From contig CANMND010000002.1 in NCBI GenBank assembly GCA_947499155.1, positions 62,001 to 126,000 of the forward strand: 64,000 nucleotides of DNA, given 5' to 3'. The number at the start of each line of letters is the position of its first letter. Position 1 is the stretch's first letter. Positions 1 to 9,591 of the stretch are shown here, in pieces. The notes beneath the pieces were generated by a model. The model did not search any database. It was not told the DNA's origin and saw only the letters and a list, made by a program, of their open reading frames with translations. The DNA comes from an uncultured Sphingomonadales bacterium (GTDB lineage Bacteria > Pseudomonadota > Alphaproteobacteria > Sphingomonadales > Rhodothalassiaceae). Position numbers and translations under genes: made by a program.

Positions 1-101
1 CCCAGGTTTGTCTCCAAGGGCAGGTTCGGCGGATTTTTCAGCTTTTTCCATTGGTAGGCTCATATTAAAGGGAGAATTATGCAGCAAAAAAGCTGCAAGG
101 A

Positions 102-1166
102 TCAGACGCGATCAAGACACTGGTCAAGATGCTCCAGAATGGTGTTTGCCATGTGCGACGTGCTGGCTGTCCCGCCCAGATCAGCCGTACGACAATCGGC
201 AAGGGCAAGGGTGACAGCCTCACGAACAGCCTGGGCTTCGCGCGGGAGTCCAAGGCTCAATTCCAGCATCATGGCAATGCTTTCAATCATGCCGATTGGA
301 TTGGCCTTGTTCTGGCCTGCAATATCAGGGGCAGATCCATGGACAGGCTCGTACAATCCGGTAGTCTCCGCGCCAATGGATGCAGATGGAATAAGGCCGA
401 TAGAGCCCGTCAGAACGCTTGCCTCATCGGTCAGTATATCACCAAACAGGTTTTCAGTGACAATCACGTCAAAGTCGCGCGGTCGGGTGATCAGATGCAT
501 GCTGGCTGCATCCACCAGCAGAATTTCCAGTTCCAGATCATGGTAATCCGCCTCGATAATCTCTTCCGTCACCCTGCGCCACAAGCGGCTGGTCTCCATG
601 ACATTGGCCTTGTCAACCAACGTAATTTTCCCGCGTCTGGTTCTGGCCAGATCAGCGGCAATTCGGACAACACGCTCTATTTCCAATCGACTGTACCGGC
701 AGGTGTCATAGGCACCATCTTCAAGAACACCCTTGTCACCAAAATAAAGCCCGCCAGTCAGTTCGCGGACAAACAGGATATCGGTACCTTCAGCGATTTC
801 ACGTTTGACGGGCGAGAGGTCAACAACTTCTGACCGAACATGAATAGGCCGCAGATTGGCATAGACTCCAAGGGCTGAGCGCAAGGCCAGAAGCCCCGCC
901 TCAGGTCGCTTGTCGCCCGCAAGCGCCGTCCATTGAGGCCCGCCAACAGCGCCCAGAAGTATGGCGTCAGCTTTCGTTGCCGCATCCCTGGTTGCTTGGG
1001 GAAAGGGTGATCCGGTTTCCTCAATGGCAGCGCCGCCGATCAACCCGTTTTCGAAAGCCAGATCAAGGTCAGTCCGTTCAACAAGGCGATCAAGCACCTG
1101 TCTTCCGGCATCAGCAACCTCAGGTCCTATGCCGTCACCAGGCAGCAGCAGAATACTCCATGTCAT
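102..1166 (-). CDS. leuB: 3-isopropylmalate dehydrogenase
   Basis: This cytoplasmic enzyme oxidatively decarboxylates 3-isopropylmalate in leucine synthesis. The 354-residue length is normal for LeuB. The N-terminus reads MTWSILLLPGDGIGPEV, with the GDGIGPEV signature of the isocitrate/isopropylmalate dehydrogenase family. The substrate and metal region VDKANVMETSRLWR and the late NLFGDILTDEAS block are both present. It is the last recognised gene of the ilv/leu operon and lies 37 bases after ilvE. Just past the stop, bases 80-97 form a perfect TGCAGC/GCTGCA inverted repeat with a six-T loop on this strand. No U-tract follows it, so it is not a clear terminator. leuC and leuD are not in the window. 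Confidence 0.96.
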   Translation of the reverse strand: MTWSILLLPGDGIGPEVADAGRQVLDRLVERTDLDLAFENGLIGGAAIEETGSPFPQATRDAATKADAILLGAVGGPQWTALAGDKRPEAGLLALRSALGVYANLRPIHVRSEVVDLSPVKREIAEGTDILFVRELTGGLYFGDKGVLEDGAYDTCRYSRLEIERVVRIAADLARTRRGKITLVDKANVMETSRLWRRVTEEIIEADYHDLELEILLVDAASMHLITRPRDFDVIVTENLFGDILTDEASVLTGSIGLIPSASIGAETTGLYEPVHGSAPDIAGQNKANPIGMIESIAMMLELSLGLPREAQAVREAVTLALADCRTADLGGTASTSHMANTILEHLDQCLDRV

Positions 1167-1203
1167 GTATCAGTTCCCGTTTGTCTGGATGAAGGCTTAT
1201 GAA

Positions 1204-2139
1204 TCAGCCTTTACTGTCTGCACCTACTGGCTGAAGCCATCCCCACTTGTCTTCGGTTTTGCCGTTAAAGAGGCCAAAGAACGCGTCTTGAATACGACTT
1301 GTTATGGGGCGGCTGCCTGTACCGATGGAGAGGCGGTCGATGGAACGGATTGGGGTTATTTCCACAGCGGTACCTGAAAAGAACATCTCGTCGGCGATAT
1401 ACAGCATTTCGCGGGGCAGGGTTTGTTCGACCACAGCTATACCCATGTCTTTGGCAAGGGATATAACGCTGTCGCGGGTAATCCCAGATAAAATGGATGC
1501 AGAGGAAGGCGGCGTATAAAGTGTGTCTTTATAGACGACGAACAGATTCTCACCTGCACCCTCACTTACCAGGCCGTCGGTGCCAAGGCCAATACCTTCA
1601 GCAAAGCCACGGGATTTGGCCTCAAGCGAGATGAGCTGGCTGGACAGATAATTTCCGGCTGCTTTTACACCTGTTGGGACAGTATTGGGAGCCAGGCGCT
1701 GCCAGCTCGAAATGCAGACATCAATCCCGTCCTTAAGGCTATCCTCACCTAAATAGGCACCCCATGGGAATGCTGCGATGGCAATGTCAATGGGACTACC
1801 TTCACCGACAACACCGATACTGCCATAGCCCTTATAGGCAAGAGGCCGGATATAAGCGCTTTTAAGGTCATTGACGCGGATGATTTCCTTGGAGGCATCA
1901 ATGATCTCTTGCACTTCATAAGGGATATCAATCTGGTACACCCGTCCGGAATGAAACAGGCGGGTGATATGTTCATCCAGACGGAAAATCTGCGGGCCGG
2001 ACGGGGTGTCGTAACACCGGATACCCTCAAATACCGCGGATCCATAATGAAGGGCGTGGGTCAGAACATGGGTGGTGGCGTCAGCCCAGGGCTTGAGTTC
2101 GCCGTTCATCCAGATAAATTTGGTCGGAGTAAGTGCCAT
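1204..2139 (-). CDS. ilvE: branched-chain amino acid aminotransferase
   Basis: This PLP enzyme of aminotransferase class IV performs the last step of isoleucine, leucine and valine synthesis. The PLP lysine lies in TGVKAAGNYLSS, and a typical FEGIRCYDTPSG segment lies near the N-terminus. I chose the ATG at 2139, giving 311 residues. A GAGGA Shine-Dalgarno sequence sits about nine bases upstream, whereas the in-frame TTG three codons earlier would overlap that spacing. It sits between leuA (12-base gap) and leuB (37-base gap). Its operon position fits a biosynthetic role, unlike the second class IV aminotransferase at 28263-29204, which is linked to a sulfotransferase. Confidence 0.95.
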   Translation of the reverse strand: MALTPTKFIWMNGELKPWADATTHVLTHALHYGSAVFEGIRCYDTPSGPQIFRLDEHITRLFHSGRVYQIDIPYEVQEIIDASKEIIRVNDLKSAYIRPLAYKGYGSIGVVGEGSPIDIAIAAFPWGAYLGEDSLKDGIDVCISSWQRLAPNTVPTGVKAAGNYLSSQLISLEAKSRGFAEGIGLGTDGLVSEGAGENLFVVYKDTLYTPPSSASILSGITRDSVISLAKDMGIAVVEQTLPREMLYIADEMFFSGTAVEITPIRSIDRLSIGTGSRPITSRIQDAFFGLFNGKTEDKWGWLQPVGADSKG

Positions 2140-2151
2140 AATGATCAATCC

Positions 2152-3723
2152 TCAAGACGCTTCAATGGGTATAGGAGAAGCCGATGACTCCTTCTTTGGT
2201 ACAGAATGCATCATGCGGGCAAGGCGATTTATGGCATCAATATAGGCTGTGGCCCCTGCAAGGACGATATCCGTATCGACGCCAGCACCATGGGCCGACT
2301 TGTCATCCAGGCTTAGGCGTACATCCGACCGGCCTTGCGCATCTGCACCAGCGCCTATGGATCGCACGGAAAAGTCATCCAGTTTGGCGACAGAACCCGT
2401 CGCGCGCCGAATAGCCTTGAACGTTGCGTCAAGCGGGCCATTCCCCAGCGCCACTTCTTTTTTTACATGTCCGTCATCATGGGTCAGCATAACGGCTGCC
2501 GTGGTCATGGAAACGGGGCGGGATCCTGCGGACACGTTCAGGGATGACAAGTGCCATGGCCCGTTTGTTTTCGTTTCCCGGCCTAGGATCAGGCTTTCCA
2601 GATCACTGTTGGTAATGACTTTCTTCTTGTCAGCCAGTGTCTTGAAGGCCTTGAATGCTGATTCCAGCTTATCGGGTTCAAGATTATGGCCAAGACTTTT
2701 TGCGCGCTCGGCAAAGGCGTGACGGCCACTGTGCTTGCCCATGACAAGCTCGCTTTTGGGAACGCCCACATCTTCAGGCTTCATGATTTCATAGGTTTCC
2801 ACATTCTTCAGGACACCATCCTGATGAATGCCGGATTCATGGGCAAAGGCGTTTTCACCGACGATGGCCTTGTTGCGTGGAACCGCATGACCGGTAACGC
2901 CGGACAACAGCCGTGATGCCCCATAAAGACGCGTTGTATCGATATTGGTTTCAATGCCGTAGCTGTCAGAGCGGGTACGGAGCGCCATCACCACTTCTTC
3001 AAGCGCACAGTTGCCGGCCCGCTCGCCAATGCCATTAATGGCGCATTCCACCTGCCTTGCACCTGCACGCACAGCCGCGAGGGAATTGGCAACCGCCATA
3101 CCGAGATCATCGTGACAATGAGCGGATAAAATGACATTTTCCGCTCCCTTCACCCGACTTTTGATATCGGAGAACACCTGGAAAATATCTTCAGGGGTGG
3201 CATAGCCGACTGTGTCGGGGATGTTGATGGTATTGGCACCTGCGGCAATGACAGCCGTGAAAACCTCAATCAGGAATTCAGGCTCGGTGCGCAATGCGTC
3301 TTCCGCACTGAATTCCACATCGTCCACAAATTCACGTGCCATTCGGACAGCCTTGACCGCACGGTCCAGAACAGTCTGCTTATCCATATTGAGCTTGTAC
3401 TCGCGATGGATCGGGCTAGTCGCGATAAAGGTGTGGATACGCTTTTTCTTTGCAGGCTCAATGGCGCTGGCAGCCGCCCGGATATCACCTTCGGTTGCCC
3501 GTGCAAGGCCACAGATTGTCGATGTGGAGATGGCTTTTGCAATAGCGTTGACCGACTGGAAGTCGCCATCGGACGCAGCAGGAAAGCCTGCTTCAATAAT
3601 ATCCACCCCCATGTCTGCAAGTGCATGCGCCATGCTGAGCTTTTGGGCCTGGTCCATGGAAAAGCCTGGTGCCTGCTCGCCATCGCGCAAGGTGGTATCA
3701 AATATCAGAACACGATCAGTCAT
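2152..3723 (-). CDS. leuA: 2-isopropylmalate synthase
   Basis: This enzyme condenses acetyl-CoA with 2-oxoisovalerate, the committed step of leucine synthesis. FDTTLRDGEQAPGFSMDQ near the N-terminus is the HMGL-like TIM-barrel signature, and HCHDDLGMAVANSLAA holds the metal-binding histidines. The 523-residue length includes the C-terminal LeuA dimer domain (from about residue 390) that mediates leucine feedback in this family. I use the ATG at 3723, which has AGGAG upstream and matches family N-termini (MTDRVLIFDTTLRDG). A longer open frame to 3834 runs inside ilvM and is not homologous. The start overlaps the ilvM stop as ATGA, which suggests translational coupling. Confidence 0.96.
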   Translation of the reverse strand: MTDRVLIFDTTLRDGEQAPGFSMDQAQKLSMAHALADMGVDIIEAGFPAASDGDFQSVNAIAKAISTSTICGLARATEGDIRAAASAIEPAKKKRIHTFIATSPIHREYKLNMDKQTVLDRAVKAVRMAREFVDDVEFSAEDALRTEPEFLIEVFTAVIAAGANTINIPDTVGYATPEDIFQVFSDIKSRVKGAENVILSAHCHDDLGMAVANSLAAVRAGARQVECAINGIGERAGNCALEEVVMALRTRSDSYGIETNIDTTRLYGASRLLSGVTGHAVPRNKAIVGENAFAHESGIHQDGVLKNVETYEIMKPEDVGVPKSELVMGKHSGRHAFAERAKSLGHNLEPDKLESAFKAFKTLADKKKVITNSDLESLILGRETKTNGPWHLSSLNVSAGSRPVSMTTAAVMLTHDDGHVKKEVALGNGPLDATFKAIRRATGSVAKLDDFSVRSIGAGADAQGRSDVRLSLDDKSAHGAGVDTDIVLAGATAYIDAINRLARMMHSVPKKESSASPIPIEAS

Positions 3724-4043
3724 GCTGGCGCTCCTGTGGCCACTGCTGCCATGTGCGCATGGGGAGACGCTGACGTCTCGACAATTGCACATTCGTCTGT
3801 TTGTGTCGTTGAAACACCTATCTGACGAACACAAAACAGCTTGGTGACATGGCGTGTCAGCGTATCAAAAGATCCGGAATGGTGGCGGCTGCGCTCAATC
3901 TTGAGGCGCAGGGTTTGAGCATCATTGCCTTGTGAATCCATATCCATGGCCCGCACAACCCAACCGCGACGCTCGATCGTGCCAAGAACACGAAGAAGAG
4001 CACCATGCTGACTTTCGAGGGAGATTTCGATGTGTCTGATCAT
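3720..4043 (-). CDS. ilvM: acetolactate synthase small (regulatory) subunit, short IlvM-like form
   Basis: This is a 107-residue ACT-domain regulatory partner of the acetolactate synthase catalytic subunit encoded immediately upstream (4-base gap). The N-terminal segment HIEISLESQHGALLRVLGTIERRGWVVRAM has the one-ACT pattern in which a ligand-responsive beta-alpha-beta unit reads out branched-chain amino acids. It is much shorter than IlvN/IlvH proteins with two domains (about 160-180 residues) and resembles enterobacterial IlvM. The last 35 or so residues are Ala/Thr/His-rich and look unstructured. The SD is a good GAAAGG. The stop overlaps the leuA start by four bases. The subunit assignment is firm, but isozyme class and feedback properties cannot be read from the sequence. 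Confidence 0.85.
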   Translation of the reverse strand: MIRHIEISLESQHGALLRVLGTIERRGWVVRAMDMDSQGNDAQTLRLKIERSRHHSGSFDTLTRHVTKLFCVRQIGVSTTQTDECAIVETSASPHAHMAAVATGAPA

Positions 4044-4047
4044 GGGA

Positions 4048-5748
4048 TTACCTTTCTTCCATCATGTCATGATTGTCCGCTCCTGGCGGCACGAGTGGCC
4101 AGACATTGGCCGCGGGGTCGATGTGTACATGCATAAGGGCAGGCCCCTTGCATGAAAGAAGCCAGTCAATGGCACCGGGCACTTCTGCTCTCGTTGTGAT
4201 TGTCATGGCCTCAAGTCCGAATACGCGGGCGAGTGCCGCAAAATCGGGATTGTCGCTCAGGTCGATCTCACTGTAATTCCCGGCAAAAAACAGCTCTTGC
4301 CACTGGCGAACCATGCCAAGCGCCTGATTGTCCAGCAGGACAATCTTGAGAGGCAGGCCGTAGCGCTTCAATGTTGCCAGTTCCTGAATGTTCATCATGA
4401 TCGATCCATCACCGGTGACGGTGATGACCGTTGCATCAGGCTCGGCATAAAGGGCGCCAATACCTGCGGGGATGCCATAACCCATGGCTCCAAGACCACC
4501 AGAAGTGAGATGGGCTTCAGGACGGACAAAACGGCAATGCTGGGCCGCCCACATCTGGTGCTGTCCCACATCGCAAGTGACGATCAGATCGTCGCCTGCA
4601 CGCTCGGACAGTGTCTTCAAAAGGGCCGGGGCAAAAACCTTGTCACCGGGGGCATCATAACGTGCAGCATGGGTGACACGGTCATGCGAGCATTCACCTT
4701 GCCATGTGTCGATAGACAATATGCCGGGGTGAAGGGCGTTGAGGGCATAGGTCAGATTGCCGGGCAAAGCGTGATCAGCAGCACGAAGCTTGCCAATTTC
4801 AGCCGGATCGCCATCCAGATGCAGAACACGGGCATTGGGTGCAAATCCAGTCAATCGTCCAGTTGCACGGTCATCAAACCGGGCACCGCAGGTGATCAGA
4901 AGGTCACAGTTCTGAACGGCAAGGTTTGCAGCCCGACTACCATGCATCCCCAGCATTCCGAGAAATTCTGGCGCATCAGTTGGAACTGCACCAAGTCCCT
5001 TTAGTGTCGCGACAACCGGTATACCCGTTCTGGCTATGAAATTGCGAAGTGCGGGAACAGCACCGGAGATTCCAACGCCACCGCCGACATAAAGCAAGGG
5101 TCTGCGTGCTTCACGGATGAGGTGTTCTGCATGCTCATAATCGTCCCGGATGAGAATGGGCAGCGCTTCTTTCTGTGCAACCGGCGTTGGAGTGGGGGTC
5201 ATAATGGCTGCCGCCACATCCTTGGGTAGGTCGATCAGAACAGGGCCGGGGCGCCCCGACTGTGCAATGGCGAACGCTTCTGCCACGATTTCCCCGATTT
5301 TGTCAGGGTCGTCAATAATGAAGCTGTGCTTCACAATAGGTAGCGTAATGCCAAAGATATCCACTTCCTGAAAGGCATCTGTACCTATCAGAGGGCGCGC
5401 GACTTGTCCTGTGATAGCGACAACCGGAACGCTGTCCATAAAAGCATTCGCCAGACCCGTTACAAGATTGGTGCCGCCAGGGCCTGATGTAGCTAGACAT
5501 ACGCCTGGGCGGCCGCTGACACGCGCATATGCGTCGGCGGCGAATGATGCGCCTTGCTCGTGCCGGGTAAGGATATGGGTCAGCTTTGAACCGGGCAGGG
5601 CGTCATATACAGGCATGATCGCCCCACCGGGATATCCGAATACCACCTCGACGCCCTGGGCTTCCAGGGCGCTGATGAGCATGTGGGCACCAGTAAAACG
5701 GTTGCTTAATGGTGCTTTCGCAATGGTGGCAGGACTGGTCTTTGTCAT
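4048..5748 (-). CDS. ilvB: acetolactate synthase large (catalytic) subunit
   Basis: This thiamine diphosphate and FAD enzyme makes acetolactate or acetohydroxybutyrate from pyruvate, the first common step of branched-chain synthesis. It has 566 residues, the usual length. Visible motifs are [14 protein letters not shown], the TPP-activating glutamate in [16 protein letters not shown], and the C-terminal TPP-binding block [19 protein letters not shown] followed by [14 protein letters not shown]. Its ATG overlaps the ilvC stop (ATGA at 5745-5748), and ilvM follows four bases after its stop, so catalytic and regulatory subunits are probably made at matched rates. ilvB, ilvG and ilvI cannot be told apart by sequence alone. 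The short ilvM-type partner makes ilvG an equally valid name. Confidence 0.95.
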   Translation of the reverse strand: MTKTSPATIAKAPLSNRFTGAHMLISALEAQGVEVVFGYPGGAIMPVYDALPGSKLTHILTRHEQGASFAADAYARVSGRPGVCLATSGPGGTNLVTGLANAFMDSVPVVAITGQVARPLIGTDAFQEVDIFGITLPIVKHSFIIDDPDKIGEIVAEAFAIAQSGRPGPVLIDLPKDVAAAIMTPTPTPVAQKEALPILIRDDYEHAEHLIREARRPLLYVGGGVGISGAVPALRNFIARTGIPVVATLKGLGAVPTDAPEFLGMLGMHGSRAANLAVQNCDLLITCGARFDDRATGRLTGFAPNARVLHLDGDPAEIGKLRAADHALPGNLTYALNALHPGILSIDTWQGECSHDRVTHAARYDAPGDKVFAPALLKTLSERAGDDLIVTCDVGQHQMWAAQHCRFVRPEAHLTSGGLGAMGYGIPAGIGALYAEPDATVITVTGDGSIMMNIQELATLKRYGLPLKIVLLDNQALGMVRQWQELFFAGNYSEIDLSDNPDFAALARVFGLEAMTITTRAEVPGAIDWLLSCKGPALMHVHIDPAANVWPLVPPGADNHDMMEER

Positions 5749-6761
5749 GATGCAGATCGTTCCTGATTATGTTGAGGATCAAGCCAGGCCATACGTGCAC
5801 GCAGATCGCGACCCGTTTTTTCAATCGGGTGATCCAGATCCTGCTGCATCATGGCCTTGTAGCGGGGGAGACCTGCCTGGTTTTCCAGGATCCAGTCACG
5901 GGCAAAGCTGCCGTTCTCAATGTCGGTCAGGACTTCACGCATCCGTTGCTTGGTCGAGTCATCAACGACGCGCGGCCCGCTTACGAAATCACCGTATTTG
6001 GCAGTTTCTGAAATGAAGCTGAGCATCTTGGTCAGGCCGCCTTCCTGCATGAGATCAACAATCAGCTTGAGTTCATGCAGACATTCAAAATAGGCGACCT
6101 CAGGGCTGTATCCTGCTTCCGTCAGGGTTTCAAAGCCCTTCAGGACCAGTTCACTCACACCGCCGCACAAGACCGCCTGCTCACCAAAGAGGTCAGTAAT
6201 GGTCTCTTCCGCAAAGCTGGTTTCCAGCACGCCTGCGTGGGTACCACCAAGTCCATGTGCATAGGCGAGGGCACGGGCCTTGGCGTGGCCTGTTGCATCC
6301 TGATAAACCGCAAGCAGACAGGGAACACCGCGTCCGCGCTCGAATTCACGCCGGACCAGATCACCGGGTGCCTTGGGTGCGATCATGACGACATCAACGC
6401 CTTCTGGCGGTGTCACTCGTCCATAATGAATGGAAAATCCATGGGCAAACAGGACCGTATCACCCGGGTTGAGGGCGGGTGCAATAGTGTCGCGATAAAG
6501 TGCTTCCTGCGCCATATCCGGGACAAGCATGGCGATGAGATCACCGGCTTTTGCCGCATCCGCTGGTTCAGCTACGTCAAGACCATCTTGCCGTGCTTTC
6601 TGCCAGCCTCTACCGCCCTTTCTGACGCCCACAATAACCTTGTGGCCGCTGTCTTTCAGATTAAGAGCGTGGGCACGCCCTTGGCTGCCATAGCCGATGA
6701 TGGCAACGGTTTTGCCAAGTAGGGCTTTTTCATCCACAGAGCTTTGATGAATGAGGGTCAT
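5745..6761 (-). CDS. ilvC: ketol-acid reductoisomerase
   Basis: This is a short class I reductoisomerase (338 residues) that isomerises and reduces acetolactate with NADPH and magnesium. It has the N-terminal Rossmann motif [17 protein letters not shown], where the usual GHAHALNLRDSG carries Arg for the first His. A substrate-loop [10 protein letters not shown] and the knotted all-helical C-terminal domain with [18 protein letters not shown] also appear. I chose the ATG at 6761 because AAGGAAG lies just upstream and homologues begin there. The open frame up to 6896 is only the end of ilvD in another frame. ilvD ends 14 bases upstream, and the stop overlaps the ilvB start by four bases. Confidence 0.95.
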   Translation of the reverse strand: MTLIHQSSVDEKALLGKTVAIIGYGSQGRAHALNLKDSGHKVIVGVRKGGRGWQKARQDGLDVAEPADAAKAGDLIAMLVPDMAQEALYRDTIAPALNPGDTVLFAHGFSIHYGRVTPPEGVDVVMIAPKAPGDLVRREFERGRGVPCLLAVYQDATGHAKARALAYAHGLGGTHAGVLETSFAEETITDLFGEQAVLCGGVSELVLKGFETLTEAGYSPEVAYFECLHELKLIVDLMQEGGLTKMLSFISETAKYGDFVSGPRVVDDSTKQRMREVLTDIENGSFARDWILENQAGLPRYKAMMQQDLDHPIEKTGRDLRARMAWLDPQHNQERSAS

Positions 6762-6775
6762 GAATTGCTTCCTTT

Positions 6776-8452
6776 TCAGTCCGTATGGGTTTTTGTGTAA
6801 GGGAATGAGGTCGTGGCGCCTTCTGATGCAGAGGACACCAGGCGGGCGTATTTCGCATAAGCACCCTGCAAGGCACGTGGCGCAGGTGCCGCCCATGCTT
6901 TTCGCCGGTCTTCAAGATTGGCAGAAACTTCAATGGCGCGGTCGGTCACATCGATGGTGATCACGTCTCCATCTTTTATGAGGGCAATTGGGCCTCCATT
7001 GGCGGCTTCCGGGGCCACATGACCAACCATGAACCCATGGGTTGCACCGGAAAAGCGGCCATCAGTAATCAGGGCCACATCACCGCCAAGCCCTTGACCC
7101 TGTATGGCGGCAGTCACAGCCAGCATTTCGCGCATGCCGGGGCCGCCTCTTGGACCTTCATTGCGTATGACGATGACATCGCCAGCCTTGATTCTGCCCT
7201 TCTGGACGGCTTCAAAAGCTGCCTCTTCACCATCAAATACGCGAGCAGGGCCCATGAATACGTCTTTGTCCTGCCCTGAAAGCTTCAGAACAGCCCCTTC
7301 AGGTGCCAGTGACCCATGCAGGATGGCAAATCCGCCACGGGGCTTGAATGCAGTGTCAGTGGTGCGAACAACCTGCTGGCCGGGTTGCTCTTGGGCGTTT
7401 TTAACTTCGTCAAACAGGGAACGCCCGGTAACAGTCGGACCATCTTTCAAAAGACCGGCTTCCATCAAGCGGCGTGCGACCAGTGCAGTACCTCCAGCTT
7501 TTGACATTTCGACGGCTGTGAAGCGGCCACTGGGTTTCAGATCGGTAATGACAGGCGTACGGCTGGCGATCGCGTCAAAGCGCTCGATCGGCATTTCAAT
7601 TGAGGCCTCCCGGGCTATGGCAAGCAGATGCAGGATAAGATTGGTCGAACCAGCAGTTGCCGCACCGACTGTTGCCGCATTGAGGATGCTGTCCTCAGTG
7701 ATGAGGGTCGAGGGACGTATGTCTTTTTCCAGCAGTTCCATCAATAACTTGCCGCAGCGTTCTGCTTCCCAGGATTTACTCGGGTCTGTCGCAGGCACAT
7801 CATTCGCCCCCATGGGAGACAAGCCCAACATGCTGAGCGCCATGGCCATGGTATTCGCCGTAAACTGTCCTCCACAGGCTCCCGCGCCAGGACAGGCAGC
7901 CCGTTCGATGCTTGCCAGTTCGGCTTCTTCAATTTTTCCAGCAGCACATGCACCGACAGCTTCAAACACATCCTGAACGGTGATGAATTTGTCCTTGTGT
8001 CGGCCCGGCTGGATAGAGCCGCCGTAAAGAATGATCCCCGGCAGATCAAGCCGGGCGAGTGCCATGGCTGCCGCTGGAATGGTCTTGTCACAGCCAACCA
8101 GAATGGCAACGGCGTCAAGGCAATGACCACGGACTGCCAGTTCAATTGAGTCAGCGATTACTTCGCGAGAAATCAATGATGCGCTCATGCCAGGAGTACC
8201 CATGGCTATGCCATCGGTTACTGCGATCGTATTGAATTCAAAGGGAGTGCCACCGGCCTGCCTGATGCCCTCTTTCAAAGGTGCCGCCAGGGTACGCAGA
8301 TGTATGTTGCAAGGGGATACATCTGACCAGGTGCTGATCACACCGATCATCGGCCTTGAAAGCGCATCGTCGTCCAGTCCTGTGGCGCGCAGCATGGCAC
8401 GGGCAGGGGGTTGGCGCATTATGGCGGTACTGGGGAGGTCTTTTTTTGGCAT
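6776..8452 (-). CDS. ilvD: dihydroxy-acid dehydratase
   Basis: This iron-sulfur enzyme dehydrates dihydroxyisovalerate and dihydroxymethylvalerate. The 558-residue length fits the short IlvD form. Three candidate cluster cysteines are visible, in [27 protein letters not shown] and [16 protein letters not shown]. The C-terminal beta-barrel includes [20 protein letters not shown]. It is the first structural gene of the operon and starts 15 bases after the attenuator U-tract, so the whole ilv/leu run is downstream of that control element. The start has only a weak SD on the minus strand, in the sequence CCGGAAACCAATT. Confidence 0.95.
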   Translation of the reverse strand: MPKKDLPSTAIMRQPPARAMLRATGLDDDALSRPMIGVISTWSDVSPCNIHLRTLAAPLKEGIRQAGGTPFEFNTIAVTDGIAMGTPGMSASLISREVIADSIELAVRGHCLDAVAILVGCDKTIPAAAMALARLDLPGIILYGGSIQPGRHKDKFITVQDVFEAVGACAAGKIEEAELASIERAACPGAGACGGQFTANTMAMALSMLGLSPMGANDVPATDPSKSWEAERCGKLLMELLEKDIRPSTLITEDSILNAATVGAATAGSTNLILHLLAIAREASIEMPIERFDAIASRTPVITDLKPSGRFTAVEMSKAGGTALVARRLMEAGLLKDGPTVTGRSLFDEVKNAQEQPGQQVVRTTDTAFKPRGGFAILHGSLAPEGAVLKLSGQDKDVFMGPARVFDGEEAAFEAVQKGRIKAGDVIVIRNEGPRGGPGMREMLAVTAAIQGQGLGGDVALITDGRFSGATHGFMVGHVAPEAANGGPIALIKDGDVITIDVTDRAIEVSANLEDRRKAWAAPAPRALQGAYAKYARLVSSASEGATTSFPYTKTHTD

Positions 8453-8466
8453 AATTGGTTTCCGGA

Positions 8467-8499
8467 TAAAGAAAACCCCGCTTCTGCATGGAGCGGGGT
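8467..8499 (-). terminator. rho-independent terminator of the ilv attenuator
   Basis: On the minus strand ACCCCGCT pairs with AGCGGGGT (8 bp, loop CCATGCAGA) and is followed by TTTTCTTT. It lies between the leader peptide stop (8528) and the ilvD start (8452), so it cannot be the end of a separate gene. The 5' arm CCCCG (8498-8494) can alternatively pair with CGGGG inside the leader ORF (8544-8540), which would break the terminator. That makes it a regulated attenuator. Confidence 0.85.
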
Positions 8500-8527
8500 G
8501 TTGAACCTTTGGCGCGACAGTCTGATG

Positions 8528-8602
8528 TCAGCAAGGCGTCCCCGTCGGACCGCGAATAAGCGATACGATTAGAAGGACGAGTGTAATTATCATTGATTGC
8601 AT
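8528..8602 (-). CDS. ilvL: ilv operon leader peptide (attenuator)
   Basis: This is a 24-codon ORF whose product begins MQSMIITLVLLIVSLIRG and ends in PTGTPC. Ten of residues 5-16 are Ile, Leu or Val, including the rarer codons ATA, CTA and GTA. It is too short for ordinary gene calling, but its composition and its position 29 bases before a U-tract terminator are diagnostic of a branched-chain attenuator. A hairpin just after the regulatory codons (GCGGTCC with GGGGACGC, 8553-8536, one mismatch) competes with the antiterminator pairing CGGGG (8544-8540)/CCCCG (8498-8494). A ribosome stalled on the Ile/Leu codons would cover the first arm and free the second. The SD is weak. A second in-frame ATG at 8593 could be the true start. 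Confidence 0.85.
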   Translation of the reverse strand: MQSMIITLVLLIVSLIRGPTGTPC

Positions 8603-8701
8603 CCAGGGAACGGGCGCAAGCCAGCGTGACGCGCTGTTCCGAGCCTTGTGGCCGACAACGTAATCGACGTGATTTATGTGCAATGCAATATCCATATGGT
8701 C

Positions 8702-8729
8702 AGAATATGTATCTTTGTGTCCTTGTCAA
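8702..8729 (-). promoter_or_regulatory. probable sigma-70-type promoter of the ilv/leu operon
   Basis: A perfect -35 hexamer TTGACA (8729-8724) and a -10-like TATTCT (8707-8702) are separated by 16 bases. Transcription would begin near 8695 and give a leader of about 240 bases that contains the leader peptide and attenuator. This is a pattern match only. Confidence 0.5.
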
Positions 8730-8880
8730 CAGCCATTTTATAGATAAGTTACACATTCTTGAATTTATGCATCATATAAATAGTGTTGATGCGGACATTT
8801 CGCGTTTGCAGCATCTTTAAGTGTAATAAATCCTCTTTGAAGGCAGGATTCTGGTCACGGGCAAGGGGTGTAGCCGGCAC

Positions 8881-9543
8881 TTAAAGTGCTGAAATTGCTT
8901 TTGCAAAGGCCTGCTCAAACATCTCAGATGTGAGGCGCCCTGTGTTCACATTATACCGAGAGCAGTGATAACTATCGACAATGACAAGCCCGTTGATGTG
9001 GTGAGTAGCGCCATGGCCAAATGGATAATGGGCACGGACCTGGCCAAGAGTGGCGATTACGCTGTCATGGGCAATGTGACCCAGGCAAAATAGAACTTTA
9101 AGTCTGGGCAGGGCTTTTATGCGGCTGGCAAGAAAGGGGCTGCATTTTTTAATTTCAGCGGTCGTTGGTTTGTTTTGTGGTGGCACACAGCGGACTGCGT
9201 TGGTGATCATGGAGTCTTTTAATGCCAGTCCGTCATTCGCGCTCGCGCCGAACTGACCTGTGGCAAATCCAAATTTGATCAAAGTGGGATAAAGCAGGTC
9301 CCCAGCATAATCCCCGGTAAAAGGTCGGCCTGTACGGTTGGCACCATTAAGGCCCGGTGCCAGGCCTACGATCAGAATGCGGGCGTTTACATCACCAAAA
9401 CTTGGGACAGCACCGTTGAAAAAATCCGGATGTGCGAGCTTGTTTTCATGTCTGAATGATACAAGGCGTGGACAAAGGGGGCAGGTAGCGGGTGCTTCAG
9501 GGGGAAAACCCCCATCGCCTGCGCCGCTTTTTGCCATGTCCAT
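8881..9543 (-). CDS. uracil-DNA glycosylase family 5 (UdgB-type)
   Basis: This is a DNA repair glycosylase of the uracil-DNA glycosylase superfamily, 220 residues from the ATG at 9543. Motif 1 reads GLAPGLNGANRTGRPFTGD, with the non-polar first position typical of family 5. Motif 2 is HCSRYNVNTGRLT. Two N-terminal cysteines (CPLCPRLV) and the later NAVRCVPPQNKP block match the iron-sulfur cysteine pattern of family 4/5 enzymes. A TTG 11 codons further upstream is an alternative start. By family, the enzyme removes uracil, hypoxanthine or other deaminated bases. It shares strand with the NYN gene 48 bases upstream, and the ilv promoter lies downstream. Confidence 0.85.
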   Translation of the reverse strand: MDMAKSGAGDGGFPPEAPATCPLCPRLVSFRHENKLAHPDFFNGAVPSFGDVNARILIVGLAPGLNGANRTGRPFTGDYAGDLLYPTLIKFGFATGQFGASANDGLALKDSMITNAVRCVPPQNKPTTAEIKKCSPFLASRIKALPRLKVLFCLGHIAHDSVIATLGQVRAHYPFGHGATHHINGLVIVDSYHCSRYNVNTGRLTSEMFEQAFAKAISAL

Positions 9544-9591
9544 TGACCCCGCACCTTTAAGCTCTAATTCCCTCAAGCCGCTTCTTTCTGA

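Noticed and set aside
1-63. Possible start of a leftward CDS (ATG at 63 or 51, reading MEKAEKSAEPALGDKPG from 51)
   Set aside because: Only about 17-21 codons are visible, there is no clear SD, and no family match can be made. It may be the next gene but cannot be supported.
3724-3834. N-terminal extension of leuA
   Set aside because: The extra residues are out-of-frame translation of ilvM, and the ATG at 3723 has the SD and family N-terminus.
8238-8534. Leftward ORF of 98 codons overlapping ilvD start and the attenuator
   Set aside because: It runs through the ilvD coding region in another frame and contains the attenuator hairpin. The product has no recognisable pattern.
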